From Cellvibrionales bacterium (GTDB lineage Bacteria; Pseudomonadota; Gammaproteobacteria; Pseudomonadales; UBA7239), in assembly GCA_016713115.1 (NCBI GenBank), contig JADJPU010000001.1, forward strand, positions 310,001-374,000: 64,000 nucleotides of DNA, read 5' to 3'. The number at the start of each line of letters is the position of its first letter. The stretch's first letter is position 1. The position numbers were made by a program, and so were the translations under genes. Of the stretch, positions 9,363-19,039 are shown in pieces. The notes below the pieces were generated by a model. That model saw nothing but the letters and a program-made list of their open reading frames with translations, was not told the DNA's origin and made no database searches.

Positions 9363-11960
9363 TTACAAAACCACTTCCTGCACATGCGTCACTTTGATCG
9401 CTTTCACTTTCTCTGCCGCGTGCTGGAACGATTCAATTTCATTGAAGTTCAGGTAGCGATAAATTTCCGCACCCATCGTGTTCAGCTTACCCGCATACTC
9501 CAAGTATTCCGCTGGTGTTGGCAATTTGCCAACCACCGCTGACACTGCCGCCAGCTCTGCCGAGCCCAAAAACACATTGGTGTTATCGCCCAAACGGTTC
9601 GGGAAATTGCGCGTAGAAGTTGAAATTACAGTAGAGCCAGGGCGCACGCGTGCTTGGTTGCCCATGCACAACGAACAGCCCGGCATTTCTGTGCGCGCAC
9701 CACTGGCACCAAAAATACCGTAGTAGCCTTCTTCTTTGAGCTGGAACTCATCCATGCGCGTCGGCGGTGCAATCCACAGCGTGGTGGGCAATGAACCGTC
9801 TTTCACATTCGACAACAATTTACCCGCCGCACGGTAGTGACCGATGTTGGTCATACAAGAACCGATAAACACTTCGTCGATTTTTGTGTTCTGCACATCG
9901 CTGAGTTTTTTCACATCGTCGGGATCGTTCGGGCAAGCCAACAGCGGCTCTTTGATGTTGTTCAAATCAATATCGATAATTTCTGCGTACTCGGCATCTT
10001 TATCTGCTTCCATCAATTGCGGATTCGCCAGCCACGCTTCCATCGCTTTGGCGCGATGCTCCAGCGTGCGCGCATCGCCGTAACCTTCTTTAATCATCCA
10101 ACGCAGCATGGTGATGTTAGAAGTTAAGTATTCGATGATCGGCTCTTTATCCAATTTGATGGTGCAGCCTGCGGCAGAACGCTCAGCGGATGCATCAGAA
10201 ATTTCAAACGCCTGCTCCACTTTCAATTTCGGCAAGCCTTCAATTTCCAGAATGCGACCAGAGAAAATGTTTTTCTTGCCTTTTTTCTCAACGGTCAACA
10301 ATCCTTTTTGAATCGCCGCGTAAGGAATAGCATTTACCAAATCACGCAAGGTAATGCCGGGCTGCATTTCACCTTTGAAGCGCACCAAAACGGATTCCGG
10401 CATATCCAAAGGCATAACGCCTGTTGCCGCCGCAAACGCCACCAAACCCGAACCAGCTGGGAAAGAAATACCAATCGGAAAGCGCGTGTGCGAATCACCG
10501 CCGGTGCCGACGGTGTCTGGCATCAGCATGCGGTTGAGCCATGAATGGATAATGCCGTCGCCCGGACGCAGCGCAACACCGCCGCGCGTCATGATGAAAT
10601 CAGGCAGTGTGTGGTGTGTTTCTACATCAACCGGCTTGGGATACGCCGCAGTGTGACAGAAAGATTGCATCACCAAATCCGCAGAAAAACCCAAGCACGC
10701 CAAATCTTTTAATTCGTCGCGCGTCATCGGACCGGTAGTGTCTTGCGAGCCAACGGTGGTCATTTTTGGTTCGCAATAAGTGCCGGGGCGCACGCCTTTC
10801 ACGCCGCAGGCTTTGCCCACCATTTTTTGTGCCAGTGTGAAACCTTTTGTGCTATCAGCCGGTGGATGCGGACGACGGAAAGTAGCAGAAGGCTCCAAGC
10901 CGAGTTCTGCACGCGCTTTGTCAGTTAAGCCGCGACCGATAATCAAATTGATACGGCCACCGGCGCGCACTTCATCTAACAACACATCAGTTTTTAAACT
11001 AAAATCGGCCAGCACTTCACCGTTTTGATTAGTAATTTTTCCTTCATACGGTTTGATGACGATCACATCACCCATATTAAGTTTTGATACATCGCATTCA
11101 AACGGCAGCGCGCCAGCATCTTCCATGGTGTTGAAGAAAATCGGTGCAATTTTTCCGCCGATGCAAATACCGCCGTAGCGTTTATTTGGCACAAACGGAA
11201 TATCGTCACCGGTGTACCAAATCACCGAATTAGTGGCTGATTTGCGCGAAGAACCAGTGCCAACCACATCGCCCACGAACGCAACCGGATGGCCTTTTTG
11301 CTTCAGTTCGTTGATCTGCTGTTCTGTGTTGGTGATGCCTTCGCGCGGATTTTTGTACATCGCTTTGGCGTGCAGAGGGATATCAGGGCGGCTCCACGCA
11401 TCCGGTGCTGGCGACAAATCATCGGTATTGGTTTCGCCGGTTACTTTAAACACGGTTGCAGTAATTTGTTGCGGTACTTCGGGGCGCGAAGTAAACCACT
11501 CAGCATCCGCCCAGCTTTGCATTACAGCTTTGGCTTGCGCATTGCCAGATTTCGCTTTTTCAGCCACATCGCGGAAAGCATCAAACATCAGCAAAGTGTT
11601 TTTCAACTCAGCGGCGGCTGCTTCTGCCAGCTCGGCGTTATCCAACAACTGCACCAGCGTGGTGATGTTGTAACCGCCCAACATGGTGCCCAGCAATTTC
11701 ACGGCGTGCTTTTTATCAATCAACGGCGAGCTGGCTTCACCTTTCACAATCGCCGTCAAAAAACCGGCTTTGACATAGGCCGCAGGGTCAACGCCGGCCG
11801 GCACGCGATGCGTCATCAACTCCAACAAAAACTGCTCTTCGCCTTTGGGAGGATTCTTCAGGAGATCAATCAACCCAGACACCTGCTCGGCAGACAATGG
11901 CTTAGGCACAACGCCCTCAGCAGCGCGTTCTTCGACATGTTTACGATAGGCTTCAAGCAC
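9363..11960 (-). CDS. acnB: Aconitate hydratase B
   Basis: Interconverts citrate and isocitrate in the TCA cycle; AcnB enzymes also process 2-methylaconitate in some bacteria. The protein is 865 residues, exactly the E. coli length, when it starts at GTG 11960 (M-L-E-A-Y-R-K-H), with GAGGT seven bases upstream. An upstream in-frame extension has no family similarity and is rejected. Visible motifs are the N-terminal HEAT-like region, the swivel domain (VTGETNTDDLSPAPDAWSRP), and [4Fe-4S] cysteines in GSCMTNIGH and GCSLCMGN near the C-terminus. It is monocistronic with its own terminator. The leader contains a palindrome at 12002-12016. Confidence 0.97.
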   Translation of the reverse strand: MLEAYRKHVEERAAEGVVPKPLSAEQVSGLIDLLKNPPKGEEQFLLELMTHRVPAGVDPAAYVKAGFLTAIVKGEASSPLIDKKHAVKLLGTMLGGYNITTLVQLLDNAELAEAAAAELKNTLLMFDAFRDVAEKAKSGNAQAKAVMQSWADAEWFTSRPEVPQQITATVFKVTGETNTDDLSPAPDAWSRPDIPLHAKAMYKNPREGITNTEQQINELKQKGHPVAFVGDVVGTGSSRKSATNSVIWYTGDDIPFVPNKRYGGICIGGKIAPIFFNTMEDAGALPFECDVSKLNMGDVIVIKPYEGKITNQNGEVLADFSLKTDVLLDEVRAGGRINLIIGRGLTDKARAELGLEPSATFRRPHPPADSTKGFTLAQKMVGKACGVKGVRPGTYCEPKMTTVGSQDTTGPMTRDELKDLACLGFSADLVMQSFCHTAAYPKPVDVETHHTLPDFIMTRGGVALRPGDGIIHSWLNRMLMPDTVGTGGDSHTRFPIGISFPAGSGLVAFAAATGVMPLDMPESVLVRFKGEMQPGITLRDLVNAIPYAAIQKGLLTVEKKGKKNIFSGRILEIEGLPKLKVEQAFEISDASAERSAAGCTIKLDKEPIIEYLTSNITMLRWMIKEGYGDARTLEHRAKAMEAWLANPQLMEADKDAEYAEIIDIDLNNIKEPLLACPNDPDDVKKLSDVQNTKIDEVFIGSCMTNIGHYRAAGKLLSNVKDGSLPTTLWIAPPTRMDEFQLKEEGYYGIFGASGARTEMPGCSLCMGNQARVRPGSTVISTSTRNFPNRLGDNTNVFLGSAELAAVSAVVGKLPTPAEYLEYAGKLNTMGAEIYRYLNFNEIESFQHAAEKVKAIKVTHVQEVVL

Positions 11961-12001
11961 GGTGGATACCTCACAGAAAAAACAGGGATGGACGGCGGCA
12001 A

Positions 12002-12016
12002 GCCCGTCCGACGGGC
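12002..12016. promoter_or_regulatory. Palindrome in the acnB leader
   Basis: A perfect inverted repeat of 7 bp arms (GCCCGTC / GACGGGC, one central base) lies about 40 bp upstream of the acnB start. It sits just downstream, on the minus strand, of a TACAAT (12021-12026) that could be the -10. It could be a leader hairpin or an operator; no family could be assigned. Confidence 0.35.
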
Positions 12017-12101
12017 GCGTATTGTAAGAAATGGCGCCAGCGAGGGAAAGGACGAAACCAATGCGCGACTGTACGAATTGGCAGGGGCTGCTCTTTACTG
12101 A

Positions 12102-12165
12102 TCGCGGCAAAGTGCCGCTCCTACAAAACAATGCGCCTTTCTGTAGGAGCGCCACCTTGGCGCGA
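12102..12165. repeat. REP/BIME-like paired palindrome, copy 1
   Basis: Two head-to-head REP-like units make a 64 bp element. The left arm begins TCGCGGCAAAGTGCCGCTCC, and the right arm is its near complement, from TGTAGGAGCGCC to GGCGCGA. A second copy is at 40290-40356. The organisation matches the extragenic palindromic repeats of Pseudomonas and relatives that are mobilised by RAYT transposases. It occupies the 333 bp gap between acnB and the acyl-CoA synthetase; no gene is seen in the rest of that gap. Confidence 0.8.
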
Positions 12166-12293
12166 CCAATTGACAAGGGCGCAGCCAGCAGCGCCCCCTA
12201 CTACGTTACTCGTACCGCAGCGCCACCCCTGTTTGCCTGTCTCCTGCTAGAATCAGCGGCTTTCCGATTTCCGCATTGCCAGAGGACGCCTGC

Positions 12294-13925
12294 ATGACCA
12301 CGCCAACATTCAATATCGCCGACTTGTACGAAATGGTGGCGGATACCGTGCCAGACCGCGAAGCGCTGGTGTGCGGCAACTCGCGCGTGACCTTCGCTCA
12401 ACTGGACGAGCGCGCCAACCGTTTTGCGCATTTCCTGCAAGGCCAAGGCATCAAAGCCGGTGATCACATTGGCCTCTACATGTACAACTGCGCTGAATAC
12501 ATGGAAGCCATGTTGGCCTGCTTCAAAATTCGCGCCGTTCCCGTGAACGTGAACTATCGCTATGTTAAAGATGAATTGCTTTATATTTTTGATAACTCGG
12601 ACATGGTGGCGTGCATTCATCACCGTGAATTTACACCCGCGATTGCTGAAGTGCGCCAAGCCGCCCCTGGCTTGAAATTGTTTGTCGCTGTGGAAGATGG
12701 CACGCATCACGATTTGGGCAGCATCGGTTCGTTTGAATACGAAGCGGCCGTGCACCAAGGTTCTTCCGCGCGCGATTTTGCACAACGCGCCGGCGACGAC
12801 TTATTCATTCTCTACACCGGCGGCACCACCGGCATGCCCAAAGGCGTGATGTGGCCACACGAAAATGTTTTCTTTGCAGCGATGGGTGGCGGCGGCCACT
12901 TCAGCCCGCACGGCAAATGCGAAAAACCGGAAGACATCAAAACGCGCATCACTGAATTTCCGCTGTGTGGTATTGCGCTTGCACCACTGATGCACGGTGC
13001 TTCTTGGTGGTACGCGTGCATCCAATTATTGGCGGGCAACAAATTGGTATTGAACCATCACCGCTCATTTAACGGCGCGCAAGTGTGGGATATTGTCGAG
13101 CGCGAAAAATGCAACGCCGTACAAATTGTTGGCGATGCCATGGCGATTCCTCTTTTGGATACACTGGAAGAAAACGCCGGCCAGTGGGATCTATCCAGCG
13201 TGTTCAATGTGGGTTCGGGCGGCGCAGTATTTTCTGAAGCCAAGCAAAATGATTTCAAAAGACATTTTCCGAATTGCTTCATCACTAACGCATTTGGCTC
13301 TTCTGAATCCGGTCAAATGGGCATGGACGGCGGCAACAAAAAATCCGAAGGCGGTTTGGGCAATGTGGCCAAAAGTGATTTCATGGATGTCATCATCGAC
13401 ACCGAAACACCGATGCGCCACGCCAAGCCCGGTGAAGTGGGTATTTTCTCTCGCGCGGGTCACATTCCTGCCGGTTACTACAATGACCCCGTGAAAACCG
13501 ACAAAACCTTTGTGATGGTGGATGGCAAACGCTGGTTGCTGACAGGTGATGCAGCAAAATTGGAAGACGACAATTCGATTTCTGTTTTTGGTCGCGGCAG
13601 CAACTGCATCAACTCCGGCGGCGAGAAAATCTTCCCCGAAGAAGTCGAGCAGGCATTGAAAGCACATCCAGATATTTTTGATGCGCTGGTTGTCGCCACA
13701 CCAGACCCGCGCTTTGGCAGCAAAGTAACCGCCGTGGTTTCTGTGCGCGACAACAGAAAACTGACGCTGGCCGATGTGCAAGAAAAAGCGCGTCAGCATA
13801 TTGCCGGTTACAAAGTGCCGCGCGAACTACACATCGCTAGCGAAGTAGCGCGCTCGCCATCCGGCAAGCCTGATTACAAATGGGCAAAAGATTACGCGCT
13901 GTCCAACACTGGTCTGGTGCAATAA
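12294..13925 (+). CDS. Acyl-CoA synthetase, AMP-forming (FadD19-like)
   Basis: 543 residues starting at ATG 12294 behind AGAGGA. The AMP-binding P-loop YTGGTTGMPKG is at 174-184. The adenylate motif AFGSSESG, the hinge/A8 region LLTGDAAKLEDDNSISVFGR with INSGGEKIFPEEVE, and the C-terminal SPSGKPDYKWAK with the catalytic lysine are all present. It activates a carboxylic acid to its CoA thioester. Overall it resembles the actinobacterial FadD19/FadD3-type ligases that act on sterol side chains or large alicyclic acids, but the substrate cannot be read from sequence. It stands alone between two terminators or repeats. An extradiol dioxygenase of HsaC type is 40 kb away. Confidence 0.85.
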   Translation: MTTPTFNIADLYEMVADTVPDREALVCGNSRVTFAQLDERANRFAHFLQGQGIKAGDHIGLYMYNCAEYMEAMLACFKIRAVPVNVNYRYVKDELLYIFDNSDMVACIHHREFTPAIAEVRQAAPGLKLFVAVEDGTHHDLGSIGSFEYEAAVHQGSSARDFAQRAGDDLFILYTGGTTGMPKGVMWPHENVFFAAMGGGGHFSPHGKCEKPEDIKTRITEFPLCGIALAPLMHGASWWYACIQLLAGNKLVLNHHRSFNGAQVWDIVEREKCNAVQIVGDAMAIPLLDTLEENAGQWDLSSVFNVGSGGAVFSEAKQNDFKRHFPNCFITNAFGSSESGQMGMDGGNKKSEGGLGNVAKSDFMDVIIDTETPMRHAKPGEVGIFSRAGHIPAGYYNDPVKTDKTFVMVDGKRWLLTGDAAKLEDDNSISVFGRGSNCINSGGEKIFPEEVEQALKAHPDIFDALVVATPDPRFGSKVTAVVSVRDNRKLTLADVQEKARQHIAGYKVPRELHIASEVARSPSGKPDYKWAKDYALSNTGLVQ

Positions 13926-13947
13926 AACCATCTTCATCTACGCAAAT

Positions 13948-13977
13948 AAAAAGCCGGAGCAAAAACTCCGGCTTTTT
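13948..13977. terminator. Bidirectional intrinsic terminator
   Basis: A 12 bp stem AAAAAGCCGGAG / CTCCGGCTTTTT with an A-rich loop separates the converging acyl-CoA synthetase and truA genes. Confidence 0.9.
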
Positions 13978-14005
13978 TATTTTTACTACCGCATCAATCT
14001 CGGCG

Positions 14006-14827
14006 CTAGTCAGGCAACATAAACGGCCCTTTACTGGACACAGGAAGCCCGTAGTCTTGATCGTAATCCACTTTGACGAGATACAAGGCTTGGGGCGCTT
14101 CAGTTTTTCCTGCCTGCTTGCGATCGCGCAGTGCCAGCACATCGCGCACCCACTCCAGTTTTTTATAGCCCAAACCCACCGGCAGGATTAAGCCCATTAA
14201 ATTGCGCACCATGTGATGCAAAAAAGCATTGCCGCGCAATTCGGCAATCACCCAGTCATTAACGCAAGAAAATTCAAACTGATGCAGAGTGCGCACAGGG
14301 CTTTTTGCTTGGCAACTCGACCCACGCACGGAAGAAAAATCGTGCTCGCCCAAACAAAAATTTGCCGCGTGCTGCATGGCGACAATATCCAGTGGTTTAC
14401 GCACCCACAAACACTGCCCTGCTGCAATTGCAGGCTGCGCTGAGGTATTGGCAATCAAGTAGCGATAGGTGCGCGCACGCGCAGAAAAGCGCGCATGAAA
14501 TGTCGCTGGCACAGGGCGCGCCCAGCGCACGCGAATATCCGCTGGCAGTTGCGAGTTCACGCCCATCACCCACGCCTTTTCGTCGCGCTGCGCAGCGGCA
14601 TCAAAATGCACGATTTGATTGGTGGCATGTACGCCGGCATCGGTTCTGCCCGCGCACACTACCGTGATAGGTTCCGCTGCCACAAAGCTCAGTGCTTGCT
14701 CTAACGCTGCTTGTACGGTCGGCTCTGATCGACCCGCTAAACGCTGCCAGCCGTGGTAGCGACTACCGCAATACTCTACCGCCAGTGCAAAACGAGAAAT
14801 GCCCGGGGGAAGACTCCCTCCGGGCAT
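14006..14827 (-). CDS. truA: tRNA pseudouridine(38-40) synthase TruA
   Basis: Isomerises uridines 38-40 of the tRNA anticodon stem-loop. 273 residues from ATG 14827 (MPGGSLPPGISRFALAVEY). A longer in-frame start would only read through fimV in another frame and is rejected. The catalytic aspartate lies in AGRTDAGVHA. The typical RTYRYLI and FLHHMVRNLMG motifs follow. It lies 22 bp downstream of fimV on the same strand, as in Pseudomonas, where fimV-truA-trpF is common; here no trpF follows and a terminator comes next. Confidence 0.96.
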   Translation of the reverse strand: MPGGSLPPGISRFALAVEYCGSRYHGWQRLAGRSEPTVQAALEQALSFVAAEPITVVCAGRTDAGVHATNQIVHFDAAAQRDEKAWVMGVNSQLPADIRVRWARPVPATFHARFSARARTYRYLIANTSAQPAIAAGQCLWVRKPLDIVAMQHAANFCLGEHDFSSVRGSSCQAKSPVRTLHQFEFSCVNDWVIAELRGNAFLHHMVRNLMGLILPVGLGYKKLEWVRDVLALRDRKQAGKTEAPQALYLVKVDYDQDYGLPVSSKGPFMLPD

Positions 14828-14849
14828 AATCTCAGCGTTACGGTGATAC

Positions 14850-17648
14850 TCAGATGCTATCAAGCAGCGCCTGTGCTTCGCGTTTTTGATCGTCCCTGCC
14901 TTCGTCCAGAACTTCGGCAAGAATATCGCGCGCGCCTTCCTTATCACCCATGTCGATATAAGCGCGTGCCAAATCCAATTTGGTAGCCGATTCATCTGCG
15001 TCGGACAAAAAACCCAGCTCCTCGTCAATTTCACCGGCGTCTGCTGTTACGGCACCCAACATTGCCGTGCTTTCAGCATCTAACTCCTGTGCAGCAGGTG
15101 TGATATCGGTGAGATCAAGCTCCGGCTCTGGTTCAGCAGCAGGCGCGGTGAGATCCAGATCGAAATCCAAATCAAAGGCGCCATCTTCCGCTACATGAGC
15201 GTCCTCGACGACAGCCTCAGGCTGCGCCATATCCACTGTCTGCAATTCCGTTACATCTGCAGCGTCATCCAAATCAAAGCTGACATCAAACTGCTCTTCT
15301 GGCTGTGCTGCAAAATCCATTTCATCCAAATCAAAGGCCGGTTCTTCCACCAGCTCTTCCACCGGTGCTGCCACGGGTGTTGTTACTGGCGCTTCAGCAA
15401 CAGGTGACTCAATAACAGCATCCAAATCAAAATCCAGATCAAACTCTGGTTCATCGCTGATACCAGCTTCTGCTGCTGCGGAGGTGACACCGAAGGCAAA
15501 CGGCGTGTCGGATGCTCCCGGAATGGCAGCACGCAATGTGCCCGCTTTAACGATAGCTTCATCGTCATCGAGATCAATCAGCGCTTTGTACGCAGCGTCA
15601 AATCCTGCGAGATTTTTTGCCTCTTTATGCAACTCGAGCAACTTCAAACGATAATCAACGCGCTGCGGCTCTGTATCGATAGCAGACTTCAGCAGCGCCT
15701 CGCCTTTGTCGTAATTGCCAAAAGAAATGTAGATATCCGCTTCGCCCAGCACATCGCCCGACTCTGCCTGCAGTGCCGGCTCAGGTGCAACGATGTCCCC
15801 AGCTTCATCAGCTAAAGCAACAGGCTGAGCAATTTCATTTCGTGATTCATCAAACGCTTCAGACTCACTCCACTCCGCAGCCTCTTCGTTATCTGTTTCT
15901 GCTGCAAATGTGTGCTGCTCCAATTCCTCCTCAGTCGCATCCACCTCCTCAGCATGACGAGTGGCGCGTTTGCGGTAACCGAATAGACCCAACAACATCA
16001 AAATTACCGCTGCTGCACCAGCAATAGCAGGATTGCTCTTCAGCTGATCCAATAACGATGGCTCAGGCTGTTGAGGTGCCGGCTTTTGCTCGCTTGATGT
16101 TGGCGGCGGCGTTGGTTCCACTGCAACTGGTGGCGCTGGCTCGGCAGGCGCAGGAGTTGGCACAGCAGCAGGCGCTTCAGCGGCTGGCTGCACTGCTGCA
16201 TCCGGTGCAGGAACTTCTACCGCTGGTTGCGCGGGTGCAACTGGAGCTTCCACTGCAGGCTGAACCGGCGGCTGCTCGGCAGGCTGTGTTGACGCGGCGG
16301 CTTGTTGTTGGGCGATGGCATCAGCTTGCGCTTTGGCCGCATCGGCAGCTTGTGCCTCAGCGGCTGCTTTTGCCGCTGCTTCACGCTCGTTTGCCAACCG
16401 TAACTGCAGCGCAGCTAACTCGGCACTCTGTAAATGCAGCAGCTGATCAGCGCTGGTTTTTTGCGCGTCAATATCTTTGATGCGCGATGTCGCATCTTGC
16501 TGCTCACGCTGTACGCGGTTCAGCTCCTCCATGCCTACCGCCAGCTCATTTTTCAGCGCCGTAATCTCTGTACCAACAGCTTGATCGCCAGAACCTTGAG
16601 CGGTTTTAGCACTATCTGCCGTTGCCGGTGCCGGCGTTGCCAACTTGAGCTGCCCTTCTGTTTGCGGCGCGGCCGCTACAACCGGTTGCGTGCGCCCTGT
16701 TGCATCCACTTGTGGGCCAGCAGGAGGAGGCAAAGTAGCGCCAGATTTCCACGCCACTTCTTGTTCTTTCATCTTTACCAAGGCATCAGCGCGACCAATG
16801 CTGGCAATCTCTTCTGCACTGGGCAGCCGCAATACTTTGCCTGTTTTAAGCAGGTTAGCGTTGTTGCGACTAAATGCTTCAGGGTTCAGGCGCTGAATGG
16901 CGAGAATTTTTTGCTGCATGCTGCCGCTGCCACGCACACTGCGAGCAATACGCCACAGTGTGTCATTGGTGCGCGTAGGGCCGTAAGAGCCAGCGGCGGA
17001 TTCGGCGGCTGGCTTTTCAGCTGCCGGTTGAGGTTGTTCTACTACTGCTGATGGCTGAGGCGCTTGTGCCGGTGCAGACTCTTCAGTTTTTTTTGTCTTG
17101 CGTGTCGGCGCAGCCGCTACTGCAGGTTCAACGGGGACAGGCTCGGCCACTGGCTGCTCGACAGGCACCGCCTTTTTCACGCGGTGAACGACTCTGGGTT
17201 CTTCTGCTACCGGTGCATCAAAACTGTCTTGTGGGCTTGCATCTGAGTAGGTAGGCAGATCCATCAACAGGGTGTACTCGCGCAGCAGACGACCGCTAGG
17301 CCACTGCACTTCTACCAAAAAGTTGAGGAAAGGCTCGCGGATAGGCTGCTGTGTGGTTACCACCACTTTCGGGTTGGACGGGTCATCCAAATCCAAACGA
17401 AAGCGCAGACTGTTCAGAAAATACTCGCGGTCTACATTGGCATTCGCAAAATCTTCCGACGACGCAAGGTTCACGATGATCTGATTTTCTGTCAGATCTT
17501 TTACCTGCACTAGCTTGATTTCTGCCCGCAGCGGCTCGTTCAGCGCGCTATGTAACTTGATATCGCCCAAACCGATGGCGTAGGCATTGCCGCCTACAGT
17601 GATGCCGCCTATCAAGGATGAGAGCGCAACGACAAGTTTACGATCCAT
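14850..17648 (-). CDS. fimV: FimV-family pilus/polarity hub protein
   Basis: 932 residues. The order is signal peptide (1-24, ending AYA), FimV N-terminal domain (25-135, starting IGLGDIKLHSALNEPL), a Pro/Ala/Glu-rich linker, a LysM peptidoglycan-binding domain (about 224-277, TNDTLWRIA to GKVLRLPS) and a coiled coil (about 370-440). A Pro/Ala/Val-rich stretch, one transmembrane helix (about 536-555, AIAGAAAVILMLLGLFGY), an acidic cytoplasmic region and a TPR-like FimV C-terminal motif (KLDLARAYIDMGDKEGARDI) follow. Known FimV proteins anchor polar type IV pilus and chemotaxis machinery to peptidoglycan. The acidic region repeats a FDLDFDLD-type unit several times. Confidence 0.95.
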   Translation of the reverse strand: MDRKLVVALSSLIGGITVGGNAYAIGLGDIKLHSALNEPLRAEIKLVQVKDLTENQIIVNLASSEDFANANVDREYFLNSLRFRLDLDDPSNPKVVVTTQQPIREPFLNFLVEVQWPSGRLLREYTLLMDLPTYSDASPQDSFDAPVAEEPRVVHRVKKAVPVEQPVAEPVPVEPAVAAAPTRKTKKTEESAPAQAPQPSAVVEQPQPAAEKPAAESAAGSYGPTRTNDTLWRIARSVRGSGSMQQKILAIQRLNPEAFSRNNANLLKTGKVLRLPSAEEIASIGRADALVKMKEQEVAWKSGATLPPPAGPQVDATGRTQPVVAAAPQTEGQLKLATPAPATADSAKTAQGSGDQAVGTEITALKNELAVGMEELNRVQREQQDATSRIKDIDAQKTSADQLLHLQSAELAALQLRLANEREAAAKAAAEAQAADAAKAQADAIAQQQAAASTQPAEQPPVQPAVEAPVAPAQPAVEVPAPDAAVQPAAEAPAAVPTPAPAEPAPPVAVEPTPPPTSSEQKPAPQQPEPSLLDQLKSNPAIAGAAAVILMLLGLFGYRKRATRHAEEVDATEEELEQHTFAAETDNEEAAEWSESEAFDESRNEIAQPVALADEAGDIVAPEPALQAESGDVLGEADIYISFGNYDKGEALLKSAIDTEPQRVDYRLKLLELHKEAKNLAGFDAAYKALIDLDDDEAIVKAGTLRAAIPGASDTPFAFGVTSAAAEAGISDEPEFDLDFDLDAVIESPVAEAPVTTPVAAPVEELVEEPAFDLDEMDFAAQPEEQFDVSFDLDDAADVTELQTVDMAQPEAVVEDAHVAEDGAFDLDFDLDLTAPAAEPEPELDLTDITPAAQELDAESTAMLGAVTADAGEIDEELGFLSDADESATKLDLARAYIDMGDKEGARDILAEVLDEGRDDQKREAQALLDSI

Positions 17649-17791
17649 AGTAGTGCCCTTTATTTATTATCCGAAGAAACATCGCTTACAACTGGCACAC
17701 GATTGAGTCGCCTTGGCGGGCACTCTCGATATACCAAGCTTGGGCGACTTTACAGGATAGAAAGCAAAAAAACTAGAATGTGCATTCAATT

Positions 17792-17820
17792 ATCCATGTA
17801 ACCTACTGGTAAACATGGAT
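17792..17820. terminator. Hairpin followed by T-run between asd and fimV
   Basis: Arms ATCCATGT and ACATGGAT (8 bp) surround a 13-base loop, and six T residues follow on the plus strand. As a terminator it would act on plus-strand transcripts, yet no plus-strand gene lies here. It may serve as a general transcription barrier or belong to an unseen short antisense RNA. The rest of the 237 bp gap must hold the fimV promoter, but no clear -35/-10 pair is visible. Confidence 0.4.
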
Positions 17821-17855
17821 TTTTTGATTGTTTTGCGCGCTGAATCACAAATGAT

Positions 17856-17871
17856 GGGGCTATTGCGCCCC
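17856..17871 (-). terminator. Possible asd terminator hairpin
   Basis: GGGGC / GCCCC stem with a 6-base loop, 15 bp past the asd stop. It lacks a T-run on the minus strand, so it is a weak intrinsic terminator at best. Confidence 0.35.
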
Positions 17872-17885
17872 ACCCCGAAGAGGCA

Positions 17886-19001
17886 TTAGCCCTCAACAAT
17901 GATTCTCAGCATACGGCGCACAGGCTCGGCCGCACCCCACAGGAGTTGGTCGCCCACGGTAAACGCAGACAAATACTCCTTGCCCATGTTCAGTGTGCGC
18001 ACGCGACCCACCGGAATACCCAAGGTGCCAGTCACGGCAGTTGGGGTCAGCTCTTTCACGGTCAAGGCTTTGTCATTGGGCACGACTTTCACCCAGTTGT
18101 TGGCTGAGGCCAAAATAGCTTCAACCTCAATCGGTGAAACGGATTTTTTCAGCTTGATGGTCATTGCCTGACTGTGGCAGCGCATAGCACCAACGCGCAC
18201 ACACAAGCCGTCAATCGGGATGATGTCTTTACCTTCCAAGCCGAGGATCTTGTTGGTCTCAGCCTGCCCTTTCCACTCTTCGCGGCTCTGACCGTTATCC
18301 AACTGCGTGTCTATCCACGGAATCAAGCTGCCCGCCAGCGGCGCACCAAACAGCTGTGCGGGAAACTCGGCCGAGCGCATCGTGGCGATTGCCTTGCGAT
18401 CAATGTCTAAAATCGCCGCCGCAGGATCGGCCAATTCATTGGCTACGGTATTGCCCAACACCTGCATCTGTTTCAACAGTTCGCGCATATTCTGCGCGCC
18501 CGCGCCGGAAGCCGCTTGATAGGTCATGGACGATACCCACTCAATCAAGCCTTCGCGGAACAAACCGCCCAGCGCCATCAACATCAAGCTCACCGTGCAG
18601 TTGCCACCGACAAACTTGCGCTGACCGTGATCCAGCGCGCGCTCAATCACGCTATTGTTCACCGGATCCAACACAATCACGGCGTCGGGATCCATACGCA
18701 GCGCCGAGGCCGCATCAATCCAATAACCTTTCCAGCCCACTGCTTCCAGCTTCGGAAAAATAGCTTTGGTGTAGTCGCCGCCTTGGCAAGTGACGATCAC
18801 ATCCATCGCTTTCAAGGCTTCGATGTTATTGGCATCCAGCAGTGCATCAACAGGCTTACCAATTGCAGGTCCGGGCTGACCCAGCTGCGAAGTGGTAAAA
18901 AAATAAGGATGAATATCGGCAAAATCACCTTCTTCCTGCATGCGTTGCATCAGCACCGAGCCCACCATGCCACGCCAACCGACAAACCCTACTTTGTTCA
19001 T
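17886..19001 (-). CDS. asd: Aspartate-semialdehyde dehydrogenase
   Basis: Reduces aspartyl-4-phosphate to the semialdehyde with NADPH, on the path to lysine, diaminopimelate, threonine and methionine. 371 residues. Visible are the N-terminal nucleotide site (VGFVGWRGMVGSVL), the catalytic C135 in GGNCTVSLM, and the C-terminal signature SAFTVGDQLLWGAAEPVRRML. It matches the gram-negative Asd length (367-371). It follows leuB by 38 bp on the same strand, the arrangement of Pseudomonas leuC-leuD-leuB-asd-fimV-truA, so co-transcription with the leu genes is likely. Confidence 0.97.
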   Translation of the reverse strand: MNKVGFVGWRGMVGSVLMQRMQEEGDFADIHPYFFTTSQLGQPGPAIGKPVDALLDANNIEALKAMDVIVTCQGGDYTKAIFPKLEAVGWKGYWIDAASALRMDPDAVIVLDPVNNSVIERALDHGQRKFVGGNCTVSLMLMALGGLFREGLIEWVSSMTYQAASGAGAQNMRELLKQMQVLGNTVANELADPAAAILDIDRKAIATMRSAEFPAQLFGAPLAGSLIPWIDTQLDNGQSREEWKGQAETNKILGLEGKDIIPIDGLCVRVGAMRCHSQAMTIKLKKSVSPIEVEAILASANNWVKVVPNDKALTVKELTPTAVTGTLGIPVGRVRTLNMGKEYLSAFTVGDQLLWGAAEPVRRMLRIIVEG

Positions 19002-19039
19002 GCCATCACCACTTCAAAAAGTTCGTTGCTCATTTTAGT

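Noticed and set aside
11289..12101. 270-codon open frame opposite the acnB start
   Set aside because: It is an antisense shadow of acnB and its leader; composition is unlike the real genes.
12030..12170. REP region considered as a CRISPR array
   Set aside because: There is a single paired palindrome without regular spacers; the second copy is 28 kb away.
11961..12176. Upstream in-frame extension of acnB
   Set aside because: It has no family similarity and includes the leader palindrome; GTG 11960 gives exact family length and a ribosome site.
14828..15034. Upstream extension of truA
   Set aside because: The sequence is fimV coding DNA read in another frame; ATG 14827 fits the family start.
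16434..17051. 205-codon open frame opposite the fimV linker
   Set aside because: It arises from the repetitive Pro/Ala-rich fimV coding region; the protein has no plausible fold.
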